Notes: a model not told the origin generated them from the letters alone. Counted from the stretch's first letter, positions 1 through 9,496 are shown. The stretch: 64,000 nucleotides of DNA from Bacteroidales bacterium (GCA_017466405.1 JAFTUF010000009.1:1-64000); one strand, 5' to 3'. Numbers and translations are program-made.

Positions 1-4
1 GAGT

Positions 5-1093
5 TTGTTTGAACAGGAAAATACGATGGAATCGTTGTCGAAGATGGGCAATCCTCTTGTTGTTTTAAAAGACATTATTGATTTCGAGCAGTTTAGGAGC
101 ATACTTGAGAGCTTGTTTGCAAACGACCATAAGAAGAGCAGAGCTGGACGCAAGCCAATAGATCCTGTCTTCATGCTGAAAGTCCTTTTTCTTCAAAGGC
201 TGTACAACATCAGCGACCATCAGATAGAATATCAGATAAAGGACAGGATGAGTTTCAGGGAGTTTCTTGACATCCAGAGCGTTGATGATGTTCCGGACGA
301 AAAGACCGTATGGAAATACAGAGATATCATGTCGGAATCAGGAATCGGCGAGAGACTTTTTGCGAAGTTCAACGAGCAGCTAAACTCTATAGGATTGATT
401 GTCAATGAGGGAAAGATAATAGATGCGAGTTTTGTTATAGTTCCTACACAGAGGAACACCCGTGAGGAGAACAAGAAGATAAAGGAAGGCGGTGGCGACG
501 AGCTCTGGAACGATCATCCTCACAAGAAATGCCACAAGGATGTTGACGCACGCTGGACGAAGAAAGGCGGAGCCAAATATTACGGCTACAAGGATCATGC
601 GAAGGTCGATCTTAAAACAAAGATAATCACTGATTTTGTTGTAACATCGGCGAATGTTCACGATTCCCAGGCGATAGAGTCTCTGATATGTGGAGGCCGG
701 GACAAAAAGGGAGAACATTTGTTTTTGGATTCGGCATACGTCGGATATGATGATGTGATAACAAAACAAGAACTTGTACCCGAGATAATAGAGAAAAACT
801 ACAGGAATACACAACTGACGGATGAACAGAAGGAAAGCAACAGGAACAAGGCTAAGAAACGTTGTAGGATTGAACATGTGTTCGGATTCATGGAACAGAG
901 TATGAAAGGACTGTTTTTCAGAGGAATCGGGATTTTAAGGGCGACATTCTATATAGGATTTACCAATTTGATATATAACATGTGCAGACTGGTGCAGATA
1001 AAAAAGTATCATCCGGAGTTTGTAAAAATGTAATCGAATGTATATCAATCGATTACCCCCCCAATTTCTTTAAAAAAACATTTAAAAATGTTT
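5..1093 (+). mobile_element. IS5-family insertion sequence, right part (limits uncertain)
   Basis: The element carries the transposase gene. Only the right side is visible, so terminal inverted repeats and target duplication cannot be paired. Candidate right-end sequence is the A/T-rich stretch after the stop with a hairpin (1031-1036 with 1049-1054) and a second perfect hairpin (1076-1083 with 1086-1093). The right limit given here is a guess at the second hairpin. Confidence 0.4.
26..1033 (+). CDS. IS5-family DDE transposase
   Basis: Transposase of an IS5-family insertion sequence. The N-terminal part (about residues 10-100) is the DUF772-type domain with the run GRKPIDPVFMLKVLFLQRLY and QIEYQIKDRMSFREFL. 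The DDE catalytic core follows: the first Asp in KIIDASF, the second in LFLDSAYVGYDD and the Glu in RIEHVFGFMEQSM. Length (about 335 aa) is normal for the ISPg-like IS5 group of Porphyromonas and Bacteroides, so the enzyme looks intact. ATG at 26 is chosen; the frame is open to the window edge (a TTG lies at 5), so the exact start and the left terminal repeat cannot be seen. The gene ends in a TAA followed by a TAATCG/CGATTA hairpin (1031-1054) and a C-run. Confidence 0.9.
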   Translation: MESLSKMGNPLVVLKDIIDFEQFRSILESLFANDHKKSRAGRKPIDPVFMLKVLFLQRLYNISDHQIEYQIKDRMSFREFLDIQSVDDVPDEKTVWKYRDIMSESGIGERLFAKFNEQLNSIGLIVNEGKIIDASFVIVPTQRNTREENKKIKEGGGDELWNDHPHKKCHKDVDARWTKKGGAKYYGYKDHAKVDLKTKIITDFVVTSANVHDSQAIESLICGGRDKKGEHLFLDSAYVGYDDVITKQELVPEIIEKNYRNTQLTDEQKESNRNKAKKRCRIEHVFGFMEQSMKGLFFRGIGILRATFYIGFTNLIYNMCRLVQIKKYHPEFVKM

Positions 1094-1334
1094 GGAAAAT
1101 TGAAATAAAAATATAAACTTTGCAAAACATAATAGAGAGGTAAAATAAAAGTTATGGAGAACAAGAAAAACGACATACAAATATTAGGCAAAAACAAGTT
1201 CATAGAACGTGTGTCTCGGTAAATGACATTTATCGGGAACGTTTTTTAAGAAATATATCAAACTACAGACGTGGGAAAATGGGTTCTACCCATCGATGTA
1301 GGAAAATTAATAATAAATAGAACCCGCCATAATC
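1034..1334. other. Gene-poor 300-base gap after the IS
   Basis: No convincing gene. A promoter-like pair (TTTG at 1091-1094 and TAAACTTTG at about 1113-1121) lies before a 22-codon frame, ATG 1154 to TAA 1222, which ends quickly and may be the remnant of a gene start. Farther on, gggttcta (1281-1288) and tagaaccc (1318-1325) form an inverted repeat just before the next gene. None of this proves a function. Confidence 0.4.
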
Positions 1335-1955
1335 ATGATAACATTTAAAGAATATAGAAAACAAACTAAGAAGACATCAAAATTCTTTTTAAAAGTTTGT
1401 GGTTTAATATTTTCTGTATGTTTCTGTGTCATATATTTATTGACAGATTCATCATCAGATCCTTTCCTGAAAAATATTTTATATTACGCTATCTGCATAT
1501 TATTGGGAAATCTTTTTGCGGTATTTATATGGATAGGAGCTATTTACATCTCTTTCAAAGATATGAAACGTGCTTATCAAATTATAGAGAATCTCCCCAA
1601 AGACATTGTTGATTCATATAAAATCTCATTGTTGTTCAATAATATAGATGATAAGAATCACTATCCTGAATGTAAGGTTGTTGGTGAAAAAGATAAGTTT
1701 GTGTTTCTTCTAAAACGTAATGGAACACAAATGTTTTTTTATTTGTGGAGCAATCCAAGTACTATTTTGAATAAGAAATATGAATTAGATAGAAAATACA
1801 GAAGAGAGCATATTGAACTGACAGGTTATGGTTTTATGGAGACTTCAAAAATAAAAAACTGGCACAACATAACTAAAACAGATTTTGACAAACGTTTACA
1901 ACACCTTGTCGAGGTTACTCAAACAGAGAATCCAGACTACTCAGATAAGTTATGA
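1335..1955 (+). CDS. Hypothetical protein with two membrane segments
   Basis: A 206-aa protein I do not recognise. Residues about 17-37 (FFLKVCGLIFSVCFCVIYLL) and 47-73 are hydrophobic and look like two transmembrane helices separated by a short loop. The remaining two thirds, rich in Lys, Asp and aromatic residues, would be cytoplasmic. The gene is AT-rich, stands alone between the IS and the terminator shared with dnaK, and has no partner to suggest a role. It could be cargo acquired with, or disturbed by, the neighbouring IS. The ATG at 1335 is the first of the frame and precedes the first membrane segment. Confidence 0.55.
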   Translation: MITFKEYRKQTKKTSKFFLKVCGLIFSVCFCVIYLLTDSSSDPFLKNILYYAICILLGNLFAVFIWIGAIYISFKDMKRAYQIIENLPKDIVDSYKISLLFNNIDDKNHYPECKVVGEKDKFVFLLKRNGTQMFFYLWSNPSTILNKKYELDRKYRREHIELTGYGFMETSKIKNWHNITKTDFDKRLQHLVEVTQTENPDYSDKL

Positions 1956-1993
1956 CAATGAGATAAACAGAATAAATCCATCAATAACCTAAA

Positions 1994-2027
1994 AAAAGCG
2001 CGAAATCGGAGAAGATTTCGCGCTTTT
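1994..2027. terminator. Bidirectional intrinsic terminator
   Basis: A perfect 14-bp stem (1994-2007 with 2014-2027, core agcgcgaaatc) with a 6-base loop, A-run on the left and T-run on the right. It lies between the convergent membrane-protein gene and dnaK and can serve both. Confidence 0.9.
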
Positions 2028-2058
2028 AATCTATAATTGATTGTTTGACCTTGCAGGA

Positions 2059-3954
2059 TTATTTTACCTCTTCAAAATCTACGTCAGTGACATCGTCGTT
2101 GCCGTTGTTTGGATTTTGTCCGGCGTTAGGGTCTTGTGGACCGCCTTGTGCTCCGGCGTTCTTATACATCTCTTCTGATGCTTTTTGCCAGATGGCGTTC
2201 ATCTCTGCCATTGCTGCGTCGATGCCAGCGATGTCTTGTGCCTGATGTGCTGTCTTCAACTTGCCAAGTGCGCCTTCGATTTCTGCTTTCTTGTCAGCTG
2301 GCAACTTGTCGCCGTATTCCTTCATCTGTTTCTCTGTTTGGAAAATCATAGAGTCGGCAGCGTTCAATTTGTCAACGCGTTCGCGTTCTTTCTTGTCGGC
2401 ATCAGCGTTTGCTTCAGCTTCTGCTTTCATTCTCTTTATTTCGTCTTCGCTCAATCCTGATGAAGCTTCGATTCTGATGCTTTGTGACTTGCCTGTAGCT
2501 TTGTCTTTTGCAGAAACGTTCAAGATACCGTTTGAGTCGATGTCGAATGTGACTTCAATTTGTGGAACACCACGTGGTGCTGGTGGGATGTTATCCAAGT
2601 GGAATCTTCCGATAGTCTTGTTTTGATTTGCCATTGGACGTTCGCCTTGTAACACATGGATTTCTACGCCAGGTTGATTATCGACAGCTGTTGAGAATGT
2701 TTCTGACTTGCGTGTAGGAATTGTTGTGTTAGCCTCGATGAGTTTTGTCATCACGCCGCCGAGTGTCTCGATACCTAATGACAATGGTGTCACGTCTAAC
2801 AAAAGAACGTCTTTCACTTCACCTGTCAAAACGCCGCCTTGGATTGAAGCACCGATAGCAACTACTTCGTCTGGGTTAACACCTTTTGAAGGTTCTTTCT
2901 TGAAGAAGTCTTTAACGATGTTTTGGATTGCTGGGATACGTGTTGAACCACCAACCAAGATAACGTCGTCGATGTCGTTGACTGTCATGTTAGCGTCTGC
3001 CAAAGCCTTGCGACATGGTTCGATTGTAGCACGGATCAAGTCGTCGCAGAGTTGTTCGAATTTTGCTCTTGTGAGTTTGCGAACCAAGTGTTTAGGTCCT
3101 GTTGCTGTTGCTGTGATATAAGGCAAGTTGATTTCTGTCTCTGTTGATGATGACAATTCAATCTTAGCTTTTTCAGCAGCTTCTTTAAGACGTTGCAATG
3201 ACATTGGGTCTTTTCTCAAGTCCATGTTTTCGTCGTGCATGAATTCTTCAGCGAGCCAGTTGATGATTTTGCCGTCGAAGTCGTCGCCACCGAGGTGAGT
3301 GTCGCCGTTTGTTGATTTAACTTCGAAAACGCCGTCGCCGAGTTCGAGGATTGAGATATCGAAAGTACCGCCACCGAGGTCGAATACTGCTACCTTAACA
3401 TCGTTCTTTTTCTTGTCGAGACCGTAAGCCAAAGCTGCTGCTGTAGGTTCGTTGATGATACGGCGTACTGTGAGACCAGCGATTTCACCAGCTTCTTTAG
3501 TAGCTTGACGTTGAGCGTCGTTGAAATAAGCAGGTACTGTGATGACAGCTTCTGTCACTGTTTGTCCGAGATAATCTTCAGCGGTTTTCTTCATCTTTTG
3601 AAGCACCATTGCTGAGATTTCTTGTGGTGTATATAATTTTCCGTCTATGTCGATACGAGGAGTGTTGTTTGGTCCTTTTACAACTTGATAAGGTACGCGA
3701 CCGATTTCGCTACTCATCTTGTCGTAGGTTTCACCCATGAAACGTTTGATAGAATAGATGGTCTTCAATGGGTTTGTGATAGCTTGACGTTTTGCAGGTT
3801 CGCCAACTTTACGTTCACCGTTGTCGGTAAATGCTACTACTGATGGGGTTGTGCGGTGACCTTCGCTATTAGGAATTACTACAGGTTCGTTACCTTCCAT
3901 AACTGCAACGCATGAGTTTGTTGTTCCTAAGTCAATACCAATAATTTTTGACAT
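2059..3954 (-). CDS. dnaK: Molecular chaperone DnaK (Hsp70)
   Basis: ATP-dependent Hsp70 chaperone of the cytoplasm, working with DnaJ and GrpE, neither of which is in this window. The 631-aa length is typical. Nucleotide-binding domain signatures are GIDLGTTNS (residues 6-14), [19 protein letters not shown] and [12 protein letters not shown]; the substrate-binding domain follows, with a Gly/Asn/Gln-rich tail and the conserved acidic end [12 protein letters not shown]. An AGGAG sequence sits just before the ATG. No CIRCE inverted repeat is seen upstream, so control by HrcA is not supported; control by a heat-shock sigma factor is possible but unseen. The gene is monocistronic between two terminators. 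Confidence 0.99.
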   Translation of the reverse strand: MSKIIGIDLGTTNSCVAVMEGNEPVVIPNSEGHRTTPSVVAFTDNGERKVGEPAKRQAITNPLKTIYSIKRFMGETYDKMSSEIGRVPYQVVKGPNNTPRIDIDGKLYTPQEISAMVLQKMKKTAEDYLGQTVTEAVITVPAYFNDAQRQATKEAGEIAGLTVRRIINEPTAAALAYGLDKKKNDVKVAVFDLGGGTFDISILELGDGVFEVKSTNGDTHLGGDDFDGKIINWLAEEFMHDENMDLRKDPMSLQRLKEAAEKAKIELSSSTETEINLPYITATATGPKHLVRKLTRAKFEQLCDDLIRATIEPCRKALADANMTVNDIDDVILVGGSTRIPAIQNIVKDFFKKEPSKGVNPDEVVAIGASIQGGVLTGEVKDVLLLDVTPLSLGIETLGGVMTKLIEANTTIPTRKSETFSTAVDNQPGVEIHVLQGERPMANQNKTIGRFHLDNIPPAPRGVPQIEVTFDIDSNGILNVSAKDKATGKSQSIRIEASSGLSEDEIKRMKAEAEANADADKKERERVDKLNAADSMIFQTEKQMKEYGDKLPADKKAEIEGALGKLKTAHQAQDIAGIDAAMAEMNAIWQKASEEMYKNAGAQGGPQDPNAGQNPNNGNDDVTDVDFEEVK

Positions 3955-4059
3955 AATTTGTTTCTCCTATTTTTATGTTTGTTTTTCTTTTTTTTGTTTT
4001 CTGACACCGCCTTTGTCAATCATTATGCCAAAAAAATATCTTCATGTCACGACATAAAA

Positions 4060-4083
4060 AAAACCACCAAAAAAAGTGGTTTT
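4060..4083 (-). terminator. Intrinsic terminator of the DUF4249 gene
   Basis: The stem aaaaccac (4060-4067) with gtggtttt (4076-4083), followed on the minus strand by eight T residues, separates the DUF4249 lipoprotein gene from dnaK. Confidence 0.8.
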
Positions 4084-4152
4084 AATTATTTCATAATTAT
4101 TATATGGAATTATTTTTCTGACATCAGAGTCGAAATCGTGACAAAACGACAG

Positions 4153-4230
4153 AGACGGGATGTGGGAACGGGATGTGGGAACGGGGACAGGTTAGTCAGT
4201 GTCATCGTCAATAGTCAATGTCGACAGTCA
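4153..4230. repeat. Short degenerate tandem repeats
   Basis: Two copies of a 13-base unit (acgggatgtggga) are followed by several copies of agtcagtgtcat/agtcaatgtc. They fill the space just downstream of the DUF4249 gene. They belong to the general class of short tandem repeats seen throughout the window. Confidence 0.7.
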
Positions 4231-4233
4231 GTG

Positions 4234-5253
4234 TCATTTATAAATTCTAATAAATCCCCACTGAGGATAATCGCGTTCTAAGGTATTAATGGTCAAATCA
4301 CTGACTTCAACCAATTTCCTACATTGGGAACGTGACGACAATATTCCCATGCCATTTTCTATGTTGGTATATTCTGGAGTATCTTGAATAGCACTTCCTG
4401 AGTTTTGTATTAATATATAATTGTATAATTCTTCGCCTGTCGATGTAACAACAATTTCAAAGCCTTCAACTATACGGCCCACGAAATCAGGACTATTATT
4501 GACAATATTGTCATCTGCTTGTAGTCGATTATAGAAGTCTTTAGGTGTGTATCTTATTGACAACCACTTATCGGAGCTACTCCATAATTGTTCTCCGGTT
4601 CCACTTCCCATAACCCATTTCATGGTGTGTCTCGTTGTGTCAGTTCCATTTTGAAGGAATTGTTTATAATGGAAATAACCGACGACCTCGTAATATGCAG
4701 CTAATTCTCCCGTAGTATTTGGACGCCAATCGATACTATTTGACACAGGCGATTCAAAACTTATGCTATAGGTTGGCTTTCTGATAGATGAACCACTTAT
4801 GGTCTTCACTTTAGAAGTCAATTCTACTCCGTCATTGCGTTTTATCGTCAACTGATATTCTTCGTTTTCCTTAAGTTTTCTCGTTGTGTAATAAAGAACC
4901 TGATTTCTTCCACTATAGAAAATGGAATTGGAGTCGTATGGTTTGTAAACAGATATCGTATCAAAAGCTGCGACACTTACCACATTAGGGTTATCGGCGA
5001 ATCTTCCTCTTAACTGAACATCGAGTTTATAATCATAGTTGCTGGCAGAATAGATTGGTGCTGTTTCAATAGCATTGCCGACAAACGACTTCGTTATCTT
5101 CAGAAAATTAGTGTCAGCATCAACATCAAGATAGCCATATACTATTGTGGTCTCATTACCTTCAGCATATATATCGACATCTGTCTCGCATGAACTGAAA
5201 ACCATCATCGAGAACATCACTGCCATTAAAAAAATGGTATTTAATTTTTTCAT
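4234..5253 (-). CDS. DUF4249-family outer-membrane lipoprotein
   Basis: A 339-aa lipoprotein. The start is placed at the ATG whose product begins MKKLNTIFLMAVMF, giving a clean lipoprotein signal peptide with lipobox SSC and modified Cys22; an ORF start nine codons upstream would bury the positive N-terminus. The body (TTIVYGYLDVDADTNFLKITKSF, QLTIKRNDGVELTSKVKTI) matches the Bacteroidota-restricted DUF4249 family, usually encoded beside a TonB-dependent receptor; no such receptor adjoins it here. The function of the family is unknown. Divergent from panB, with a TATCTTTG -7 box on its own strand at 5278-5285. It ends in a terminator. Confidence 0.8.
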   Translation of the reverse strand: MKKLNTIFLMAVMFSMMVFSSCETDVDIYAEGNETTIVYGYLDVDADTNFLKITKSFVGNAIETAPIYSASNYDYKLDVQLRGRFADNPNVVSVAAFDTISVYKPYDSNSIFYSGRNQVLYYTTRKLKENEEYQLTIKRNDGVELTSKVKTISGSSIRKPTYSISFESPVSNSIDWRPNTTGELAAYYEVVGYFHYKQFLQNGTDTTRHTMKWVMGSGTGEQLWSSSDKWLSIRYTPKDFYNRLQADDNIVNNSPDFVGRIVEGFEIVVTSTGEELYNYILIQNSGSAIQDTPEYTNIENGMGILSSRSQCRKLVEVSDLTINTLERDYPQWGFIRIYK

Positions 5254-5277
5254 CGTAAAATAGATTTGAAAGATTGG

Positions 5278-5306
5278 CAAAGATAATATTTTTTTATATA
5301 CTTTTG
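5278..5306. promoter_or_regulatory. Divergent -7 boxes for DUF4249 gene and panB
   Basis: caaagata at 5278-5285 reads TATCTTTG on the minus strand and TACTTTTG lies at 5299-5306 on the plus strand. Both fit the Bacteroidota -7 consensus TAnnTTTG and point at the two divergent genes. Confidence 0.65.
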
Positions 5307-5325
5307 CTTTTTTAAAATAAAAGAA

Positions 5326-6141
5326 ATGTATCTATCGCATAACGTATCTTTAGTGACTACTCATGTGCTTCAGAATATGAAGAACAGAGGTGAGAAGATT
5401 GCCATGTTAACCGCATACGATTACTCTATGGCAAAGATTTTAGATGAATCAAATATCGATATTATTTTAGTAGGTGACAGCGCTTCCAACGTGATGGCAG
5501 GTTATAAGACGACATTGCCTATCACCTTGAACGAAATGATCTATCACGCTTCATCGGTATGTCGTGCCGTAAAACGCTCCTTCGTCGTTGTCGACTTGCC
5601 TTTCGGAACATATCAAGGCAACTCTAAGGAAGCTTTGAACTCTGCCATTCGCATCATGAAAGAATCTGGCGCTAACGCTGTCAAGATGGAAGGCGGACGT
5701 GAGATATTAGAATCTGTCGAACGTATCATCAGCGCAGGAATACCTGTCATGGGTCACCTCGGACTTACACCTCAAAGCATCAATAAATTTGGAACATACG
5801 TAGTACGTGCTAAAGAAGACGAAGAAGCACAAAGACTTCGTGAAGACGCTCTTCTCCTTCAAGAGAAAGGCTGTTTCAGCATTGTCTTGGAAAAGATTCC
5901 TGCAGTGCTCGCAACAGAAGTCACCAAGTCATTACGCATCCCTACAATAGGTATCGGCGCAGGTCCTGGCACCGACGGTCAGGTTCTCGTGCTTCACGAT
6001 ATGCTCGGCATCAGCAACGACTTCTCCCCTCGTTTCTTGAGAAGATATAACAACCTCTACGACGGAATAAAGAATTCTGTCCAGGCTTACATCAACGATG
6101 TGAAAGACTTCAACTTCCCTAACGAAAACGAACAATATTGA
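5326..6141 (+). CDS. panB: 3-methyl-2-oxobutanoate hydroxymethyltransferase PanB
   Basis: First committed enzyme of pantothenate (CoA) synthesis: it moves a hydroxymethyl group from methylene-tetrahydrofolate to 2-oxoisovalerate, giving ketopantoate. The 271-aa length is standard. Family signatures visible are [17 protein letters not shown] near the N-terminus, the metal-binding [12 protein letters not shown], the KMEGG motif, [12 protein letters not shown] and [29 protein letters not shown] -7 box lies 20 bases upstream. The pseudouridine synthase gene follows with at most a few bases between them, so the two are probably co-transcribed. Other pantothenate genes are not in the window. Confidence 0.98.
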   Translation: MYLSHNVSLVTTHVLQNMKNRGEKIAMLTAYDYSMAKILDESNIDIILVGDSASNVMAGYKTTLPITLNEMIYHASSVCRAVKRSFVVVDLPFGTYQGNSKEALNSAIRIMKESGANAVKMEGGREILESVERIISAGIPVMGHLGLTPQSINKFGTYVVRAKEDEEAQRLREDALLLQEKGCFSIVLEKIPAVLATEVTKSLRIPTIGIGAGPGTDGQVLVLHDMLGISNDFSPRFLRRYNNLYDGIKNSVQAYINDVKDFNFPNENEQY

Positions 6142-6149
6142 TTTTCAAG

Positions 6150-6842
6150 ATGAGAAAACCAATAAAAGATAGAATCTTATACGAAGACAACCATCTCCTG
6201 ATTGTCAACAAGCTTCCTGGAGAAATAGTGCAGGGCGACAAAACCGGCGACGTCTGTCTCTTAGAGGATGTGAAAGAATATATCAAAGAGAAATACGACA
6301 AGCCTGGCAATGTGTTCGCCGGTCTTGTCCATCGCATCGACCGTCCTGTCGGCGGTGCTGTCATCTTCGCAAAGACAAGCAAAGCCTTAAGTAGGATGAC
6401 ACAGAAAATACAAAACCGCGAATTTAGCAAGACATATCTCGCGATAGTGAAGAACAGACCTCCTAAAGACGCCGACGAGTTGTCGGATTATATGGTTAAG
6501 AACGAGAAACAGAACAAGTCGTATGTCGTGAGTTCCAGCACCAAAGGAGCTAAGTTGGCACAGCTGAGATACCGCGTCATCGCTTCCTCCGACTCGTATT
6601 ATCTACTCGAGGTGGAACTCATCACCGGTCGCCACCATCAGATAAGAACGCAGCTCTCTCATATAGGCTGCCCCATCAAAGGCGATTTGAAATACGGTTA
6701 CCCGCGTTCCAATCCCGACGCTTCAATATGTCTCCATGCGTATAAGATTAAGTTCGAACATCCAACGCTGAAGACTCCTGTCGAAGTTGTCGCTCCAAAA
6801 CCTGAAGGCACGCCTTGGGAGTTTTTTGAAGTTGAAAGTTGA
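6150..6842 (+). CDS. RluA-family RNA pseudouridine synthase
   Basis: Converts uridines of rRNA or tRNA to pseudouridine. The 230-aa protein is a lone catalytic domain without an S4 RNA-binding domain. The active-site motif is HRIDRPVGG with catalytic Asp64, and the C-terminal GRHHQIRTQLSHIGCPIKGD is also diagnostic. The ATG at 6150 is preferred; a TTG at 6138 would overlap the panB stop. Translationally close to panB (8-base gap), so one operon is likely. The target uridine cannot be predicted. The final codons run straight into a gaaagttgaaaattg repeat (6829-6855), suggesting that the last residues (FFEVES) come partly from repeat sequence. Confidence 0.93.
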   Translation: MRKPIKDRILYEDNHLLIVNKLPGEIVQGDKTGDVCLLEDVKEYIKEKYDKPGNVFAGLVHRIDRPVGGAVIFAKTSKALSRMTQKIQNREFSKTYLAIVKNRPPKDADELSDYMVKNEKQNKSYVVSSSTKGAKLAQLRYRVIASSDSYYLLEVELITGRHHQIRTQLSHIGCPIKGDLKYGYPRSNPDASICLHAYKIKFEHPTLKTPVEVVAPKPEGTPWEFFEVES

Positions 6843-6855
6843 AAATTGAAAGTTA
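6829..6855. repeat. gaaagttgaaaattg tandem repeat
   Basis: About three degenerate copies of gaaagttg/gaaaattg overlap the stop codon of the pseudouridine synthase gene and run on for 13 bases. The same unit recurs in reverse orientation at 41798-41825. Confidence 0.7.
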
Positions 6856-6869
6856 GAATATCCATATAT

Positions 6870-6907
6870 AGAGTTGTGTCAGGATTCAAAAATTTTGACA
6901 CAACTCT
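6870..6907. terminator. Hairpin after pseudouridine synthase gene
   Basis: A perfect 12-bp stem, agagttgtgtca (6870-6881) with tgacacaactct (6896-6907). There is no long T-run, so termination is probable rather than certain. It is followed at once by an octamer repeat array. Confidence 0.55.
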
Positions 6908-6943
6908 ACTTAGTAACTTAGCAACTCAGTAACTCAGCATCTA
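6908..6943. repeat. Octamer repeat array (agcaactc type)
   Basis: Degenerate tandem copies of aacttagc/aactcagc, the reverse complement of the gagttgct octamer found around the S23 gene at 20.6-21.2 kb. Confidence 0.8.
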
Positions 6944-6976
6944 AAAAAACACCACAATAAATTCAAGAATATTTCG

Positions 6977-6984
6977 TATTTTTG
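6977..6984 (+). promoter_or_regulatory. -7 box of the gldF operon
   Basis: TATTTTTG fits TAnnTTTG and lies 20 bases before the gldF ATG. Confidence 0.55.
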
Positions 6985-7004
6985 TAAGCAAATTTTAAGT
7001 ATTT

Positions 7005-7736
7005 ATGTACGCGTTATTTAAGAAAGAAATAAGCAACTTCTTAAACTCTCTTATAGGAATCATGGTGATAGTGGTTTTCCTACTCATCACAGGCTTGTTC
7101 CTCTGGGTTTTTCAAAACGATTTTAACATAATGACTTTCGGCTATGCCAACCTCGACAGTCTTTTCATTTTAGCACCATGGGTATTTTTATTTTTGGTAC
7201 CTGCTGTGACAATGAGAAGCTTTGCCGAAGAGAAACGTACCGGAACGATAGAGATGCTGTTCACCAAGCCTTTGTCAGACTGGCAGATAGTGCTCGGAAA
7301 ATATTTCGCTGGCGTGGCATTGGTTCTCTTGGCGCTCTTGCCAACACTCATCTACTTCTTCTCAGTCTATCGTCTCAGTATGCCTGTCGGTAATGTCGAT
7401 AGTGGAGGAATATGGGGCTCATACATCGGATTGTTCTTCCTCAGCGCGTCGTTCGTCTCGATAGGATTATTCTGTAGCTCCGTAACCAACAACCAAATAC
7501 TCGCCTTCTTGCTGTCGGTTTTCTTATGCGGATTTTTATACATCGGCTTCGATATGATTTATTCGATGGCTTTGTTCGGAAAAGTAGATTTATTCATACA
7601 ACATCTCGGAATATCATCGCATTATGCTTCTCTTAGTCGTGGTGTCGTTGACACTCGCGACGTGCTTTATTTCCTGAGCGTGATTGTGTTGTTCTTATCA
7701 ATGACTAAGTTAGTTTTGTCAAGTCGTAAATGGTAA
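7005..7736 (+). CDS. gldF: Gliding/type IX-associated ABC permease GldF
   Basis: Inner-membrane permease subunit of the GldAFG ABC transporter first described in gliding Flavobacterium. The 243-aa product has six predicted membrane segments, opens with MYALFKKEISNFLNSLIGIM, and carries the family loop TMRSFAEEKRTGTIEMLFTK between segments two and three. gldG follows 12 bases later, the usual gldF-gldG order. The ATPase gene gldA is not nearby, which is common in Bacteroidota. Exact role in motility or type IX secretion is unsettled for non-gliding species, but the window also encodes several type IX cargo proteins. Confidence 0.92.
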   Translation: MYALFKKEISNFLNSLIGIMVIVVFLLITGLFLWVFQNDFNIMTFGYANLDSLFILAPWVFLFLVPAVTMRSFAEEKRTGTIEMLFTKPLSDWQIVLGKYFAGVALVLLALLPTLIYFFSVYRLSMPVGNVDSGGIWGSYIGLFFLSASFVSIGLFCSSVTNNQILAFLLSVFLCGFLYIGFDMIYSMALFGKVDLFIQHLGISSHYASLSRGVVDTRDVLYFLSVIVLFLSMTKLVLSSRKW

Positions 7737-7737
7737 A

Positions 7738-7745
7738 AGGAGGTG
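7738..7745 (+). promoter_or_regulatory. Strong Shine-Dalgarno before gldG
   Basis: AGGAGGT, a full anti-SD complement, sits 5 bases before ATG 7749. Such a strong site is unusual in this phylum and favours ATG 7749 (or 7746) over the GTG at 7743, which overlaps the site. Confidence 0.7.
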
Positions 7746-7748
7746 ATG

Positions 7749-9488
7749 ATGAAAAACGAACGTAAAAATCTAAAGAAAAGTCAGATAATAACTTTTGTGA
7801 TTACAGTAGCTATTATCGTTCTTGTCAATATTATCGGTAATTTTATCTACACGCGTTTCGACCTCACCAGTGAGAAACGTTACACTCTCTCCGACACCAC
7901 AAAGGAAATCTTAAAGAACCTCGACGACTATGTTTATATCAAGATTTATCTTGAAGGTGAGTTCCCAGCAGGTTTCAAGAAATTAAGAAAAGAGACAAAA
8001 GAAATGCTTGACGAGTTCCGCGCCTACAGCAAATTCGTCGATTATGACTTCATCAACCCTTCTGAAAGTAACGACGCTGCCGAACGAAACGAGACCTATA
8101 AACTTCTCTATCAGAGCGGTCTCAACCCTACAGAGCTCTCTATCCAGACTAAAGACGGCGCTCAGCAGATTGTGATATGGCCTGGCGCTATAGTAAGTTA
8201 CAGAGACAAGGAATTGGCACTCGATCTGCTCGACACACAAGTTGGAAAATCGTCAGAGGCAGCATTGAACAACTCGGCTCAAAACTTAGAATACAAACTC
8301 ATCAGCGCGATAAAAGATCTCTCTCAACTGACAAAACCGAGAATCGCTTTCATCGAAGGTCACGGTGAACTTAACGAAGACGAGGTTTATGACATAACTC
8401 AAAGTCTCTCCAAGAAATATTCAGTGAAGAGAATCGCTCTCGACGAACAGATAACTGCCTTAAACAAAAGAACCGAGAAACAAGATAGCAGCATCGTGAT
8501 TACCTCCAACTACGAGGCTATCATCATCGCTAAACCTACGAAACCTTTCTCAGAAAAAGACAAGTTCATCATCGACCAATATATCATGAGAGGCGGTAAG
8601 GTATTGTGGCTCATCGACCCTGTATTTGCTACTATGGACAGTCTCCAAAGCGCAGAGTCAACAATGGGTAATACCCTCGACATAAAACTCGATGATATGT
8701 TCTTCAAATACGGACTACGACTCAACAAAAACCTCCTCCTCGACTACAACAGCGCTGCCATAGCACTTCGCACCGGTCAGATGGGAGGTCAGGCTCAGAT
8801 AGAATATTTCAGATGGTATTATTTCCCTCTGCTCAATGCAGCGTCAAACAGTAATATCGTCAAAAACATCAACCCTATCAAAGCCGATTTCGTCAGTTCT
8901 ATAGAGCCAGTCATCTCAGATTCTGACGTTCAGAAGATTCCTTTGTTAAAGACATCAGACTACACCAAGGTTTCGGCAGCTCCTGTATTTATCTCTCTCA
9001 GCATGCTGCGCCAAGCTCCTGACCAGCGTATGTTCTCACAGAAAGGACAGAACGTGGCTTATCTCTTGAATGGAACATTCGAATCGCTTTACGCCAACAG
9101 AATGACAGCCGGCATAACAGAATCGAAGGAGATTGGATTTAAGGAAGTCAGTGAACCGACATCGATGATTGTCGTCGCCGATGGTGACATCATCAGAAAC
9201 CAATTCCATATTCCAAAAGGTTATCCTCTCCCACTCGGCTTCGACCAATACACACAGATAACATACGGTAACAAAGAGTTCATCGAAAACGCCATCAGCT
9301 ATCTCGTAGATGGCGAAGGTCTCATCGGAATAAGATCGAGAGAACTGAAAATACGTCTCTTGGATACCAATAAGATAAACCAAAACGCTATGCTTTGGCA
9401 AGTCGTTAACGTGGTACTTCCAAGCGCGATAATAATAGTGTTCGGATTCATCTTAGCTATAATCAGAAAAAGAAAATTCACTAAATAA
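7749..9488 (+). CDS. gldG: Gliding motility-associated protein GldG
   Basis: Partner of GldF in the GldAFG ABC system. The 579-aa protein has one N-terminal membrane segment (IITFVITVAIIVLVNIIGNF), a large periplasmic region of the ABC-associated GldG/IFT52-like type (TRFDLTSEKRYTLSDTTKEI; IAFIEGHGELNEDEVYDI; KVLWLIDPV), and a C-terminal membrane helix (VVLPSAIIIVFGFILAII) followed by a basic tail. This architecture and the position behind gldF define it. The start is taken after an optimal Shine-Dalgarno site. The third gene of the operon begins eight bases after the stop. Confidence 0.92.
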   Translation: MKNERKNLKKSQIITFVITVAIIVLVNIIGNFIYTRFDLTSEKRYTLSDTTKEILKNLDDYVYIKIYLEGEFPAGFKKLRKETKEMLDEFRAYSKFVDYDFINPSESNDAAERNETYKLLYQSGLNPTELSIQTKDGAQQIVIWPGAIVSYRDKELALDLLDTQVGKSSEAALNNSAQNLEYKLISAIKDLSQLTKPRIAFIEGHGELNEDEVYDITQSLSKKYSVKRIALDEQITALNKRTEKQDSSIVITSNYEAIIIAKPTKPFSEKDKFIIDQYIMRGGKVLWLIDPVFATMDSLQSAESTMGNTLDIKLDDMFFKYGLRLNKNLLLDYNSAAIALRTGQMGGQAQIEYFRWYYFPLLNAASNSNIVKNINPIKADFVSSIEPVISDSDVQKIPLLKTSDYTKVSAAPVFISLSMLRQAPDQRMFSQKGQNVAYLLNGTFESLYANRMTAGITESKEIGFKEVSEPTSMIVVADGDIIRNQFHIPKGYPLPLGFDQYTQITYGNKEFIENAISYLVDGEGLIGIRSRELKIRLLDTNKINQNAMLWQVVNVVLPSAIIIVFGFILAIIRKRKFTK

Positions 9489-9496
9489 ATAATGAT

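Noticed and set aside
380..877. Minus-strand gene across the transposase
   Set aside because: Mirror frame of the intact DDE transposase without initiation signals.
2708..3121. Plus-strand genes across dnaK
   Set aside because: Long open frames opposite dnaK are mirror frames of a conserved gene with biased codons; products look like nothing known.
3955..4060. CIRCE element or heat-shock operator before dnaK
   Set aside because: No TTAGCACTC-N9-GAGTGCTAA-like inverted repeat is found.
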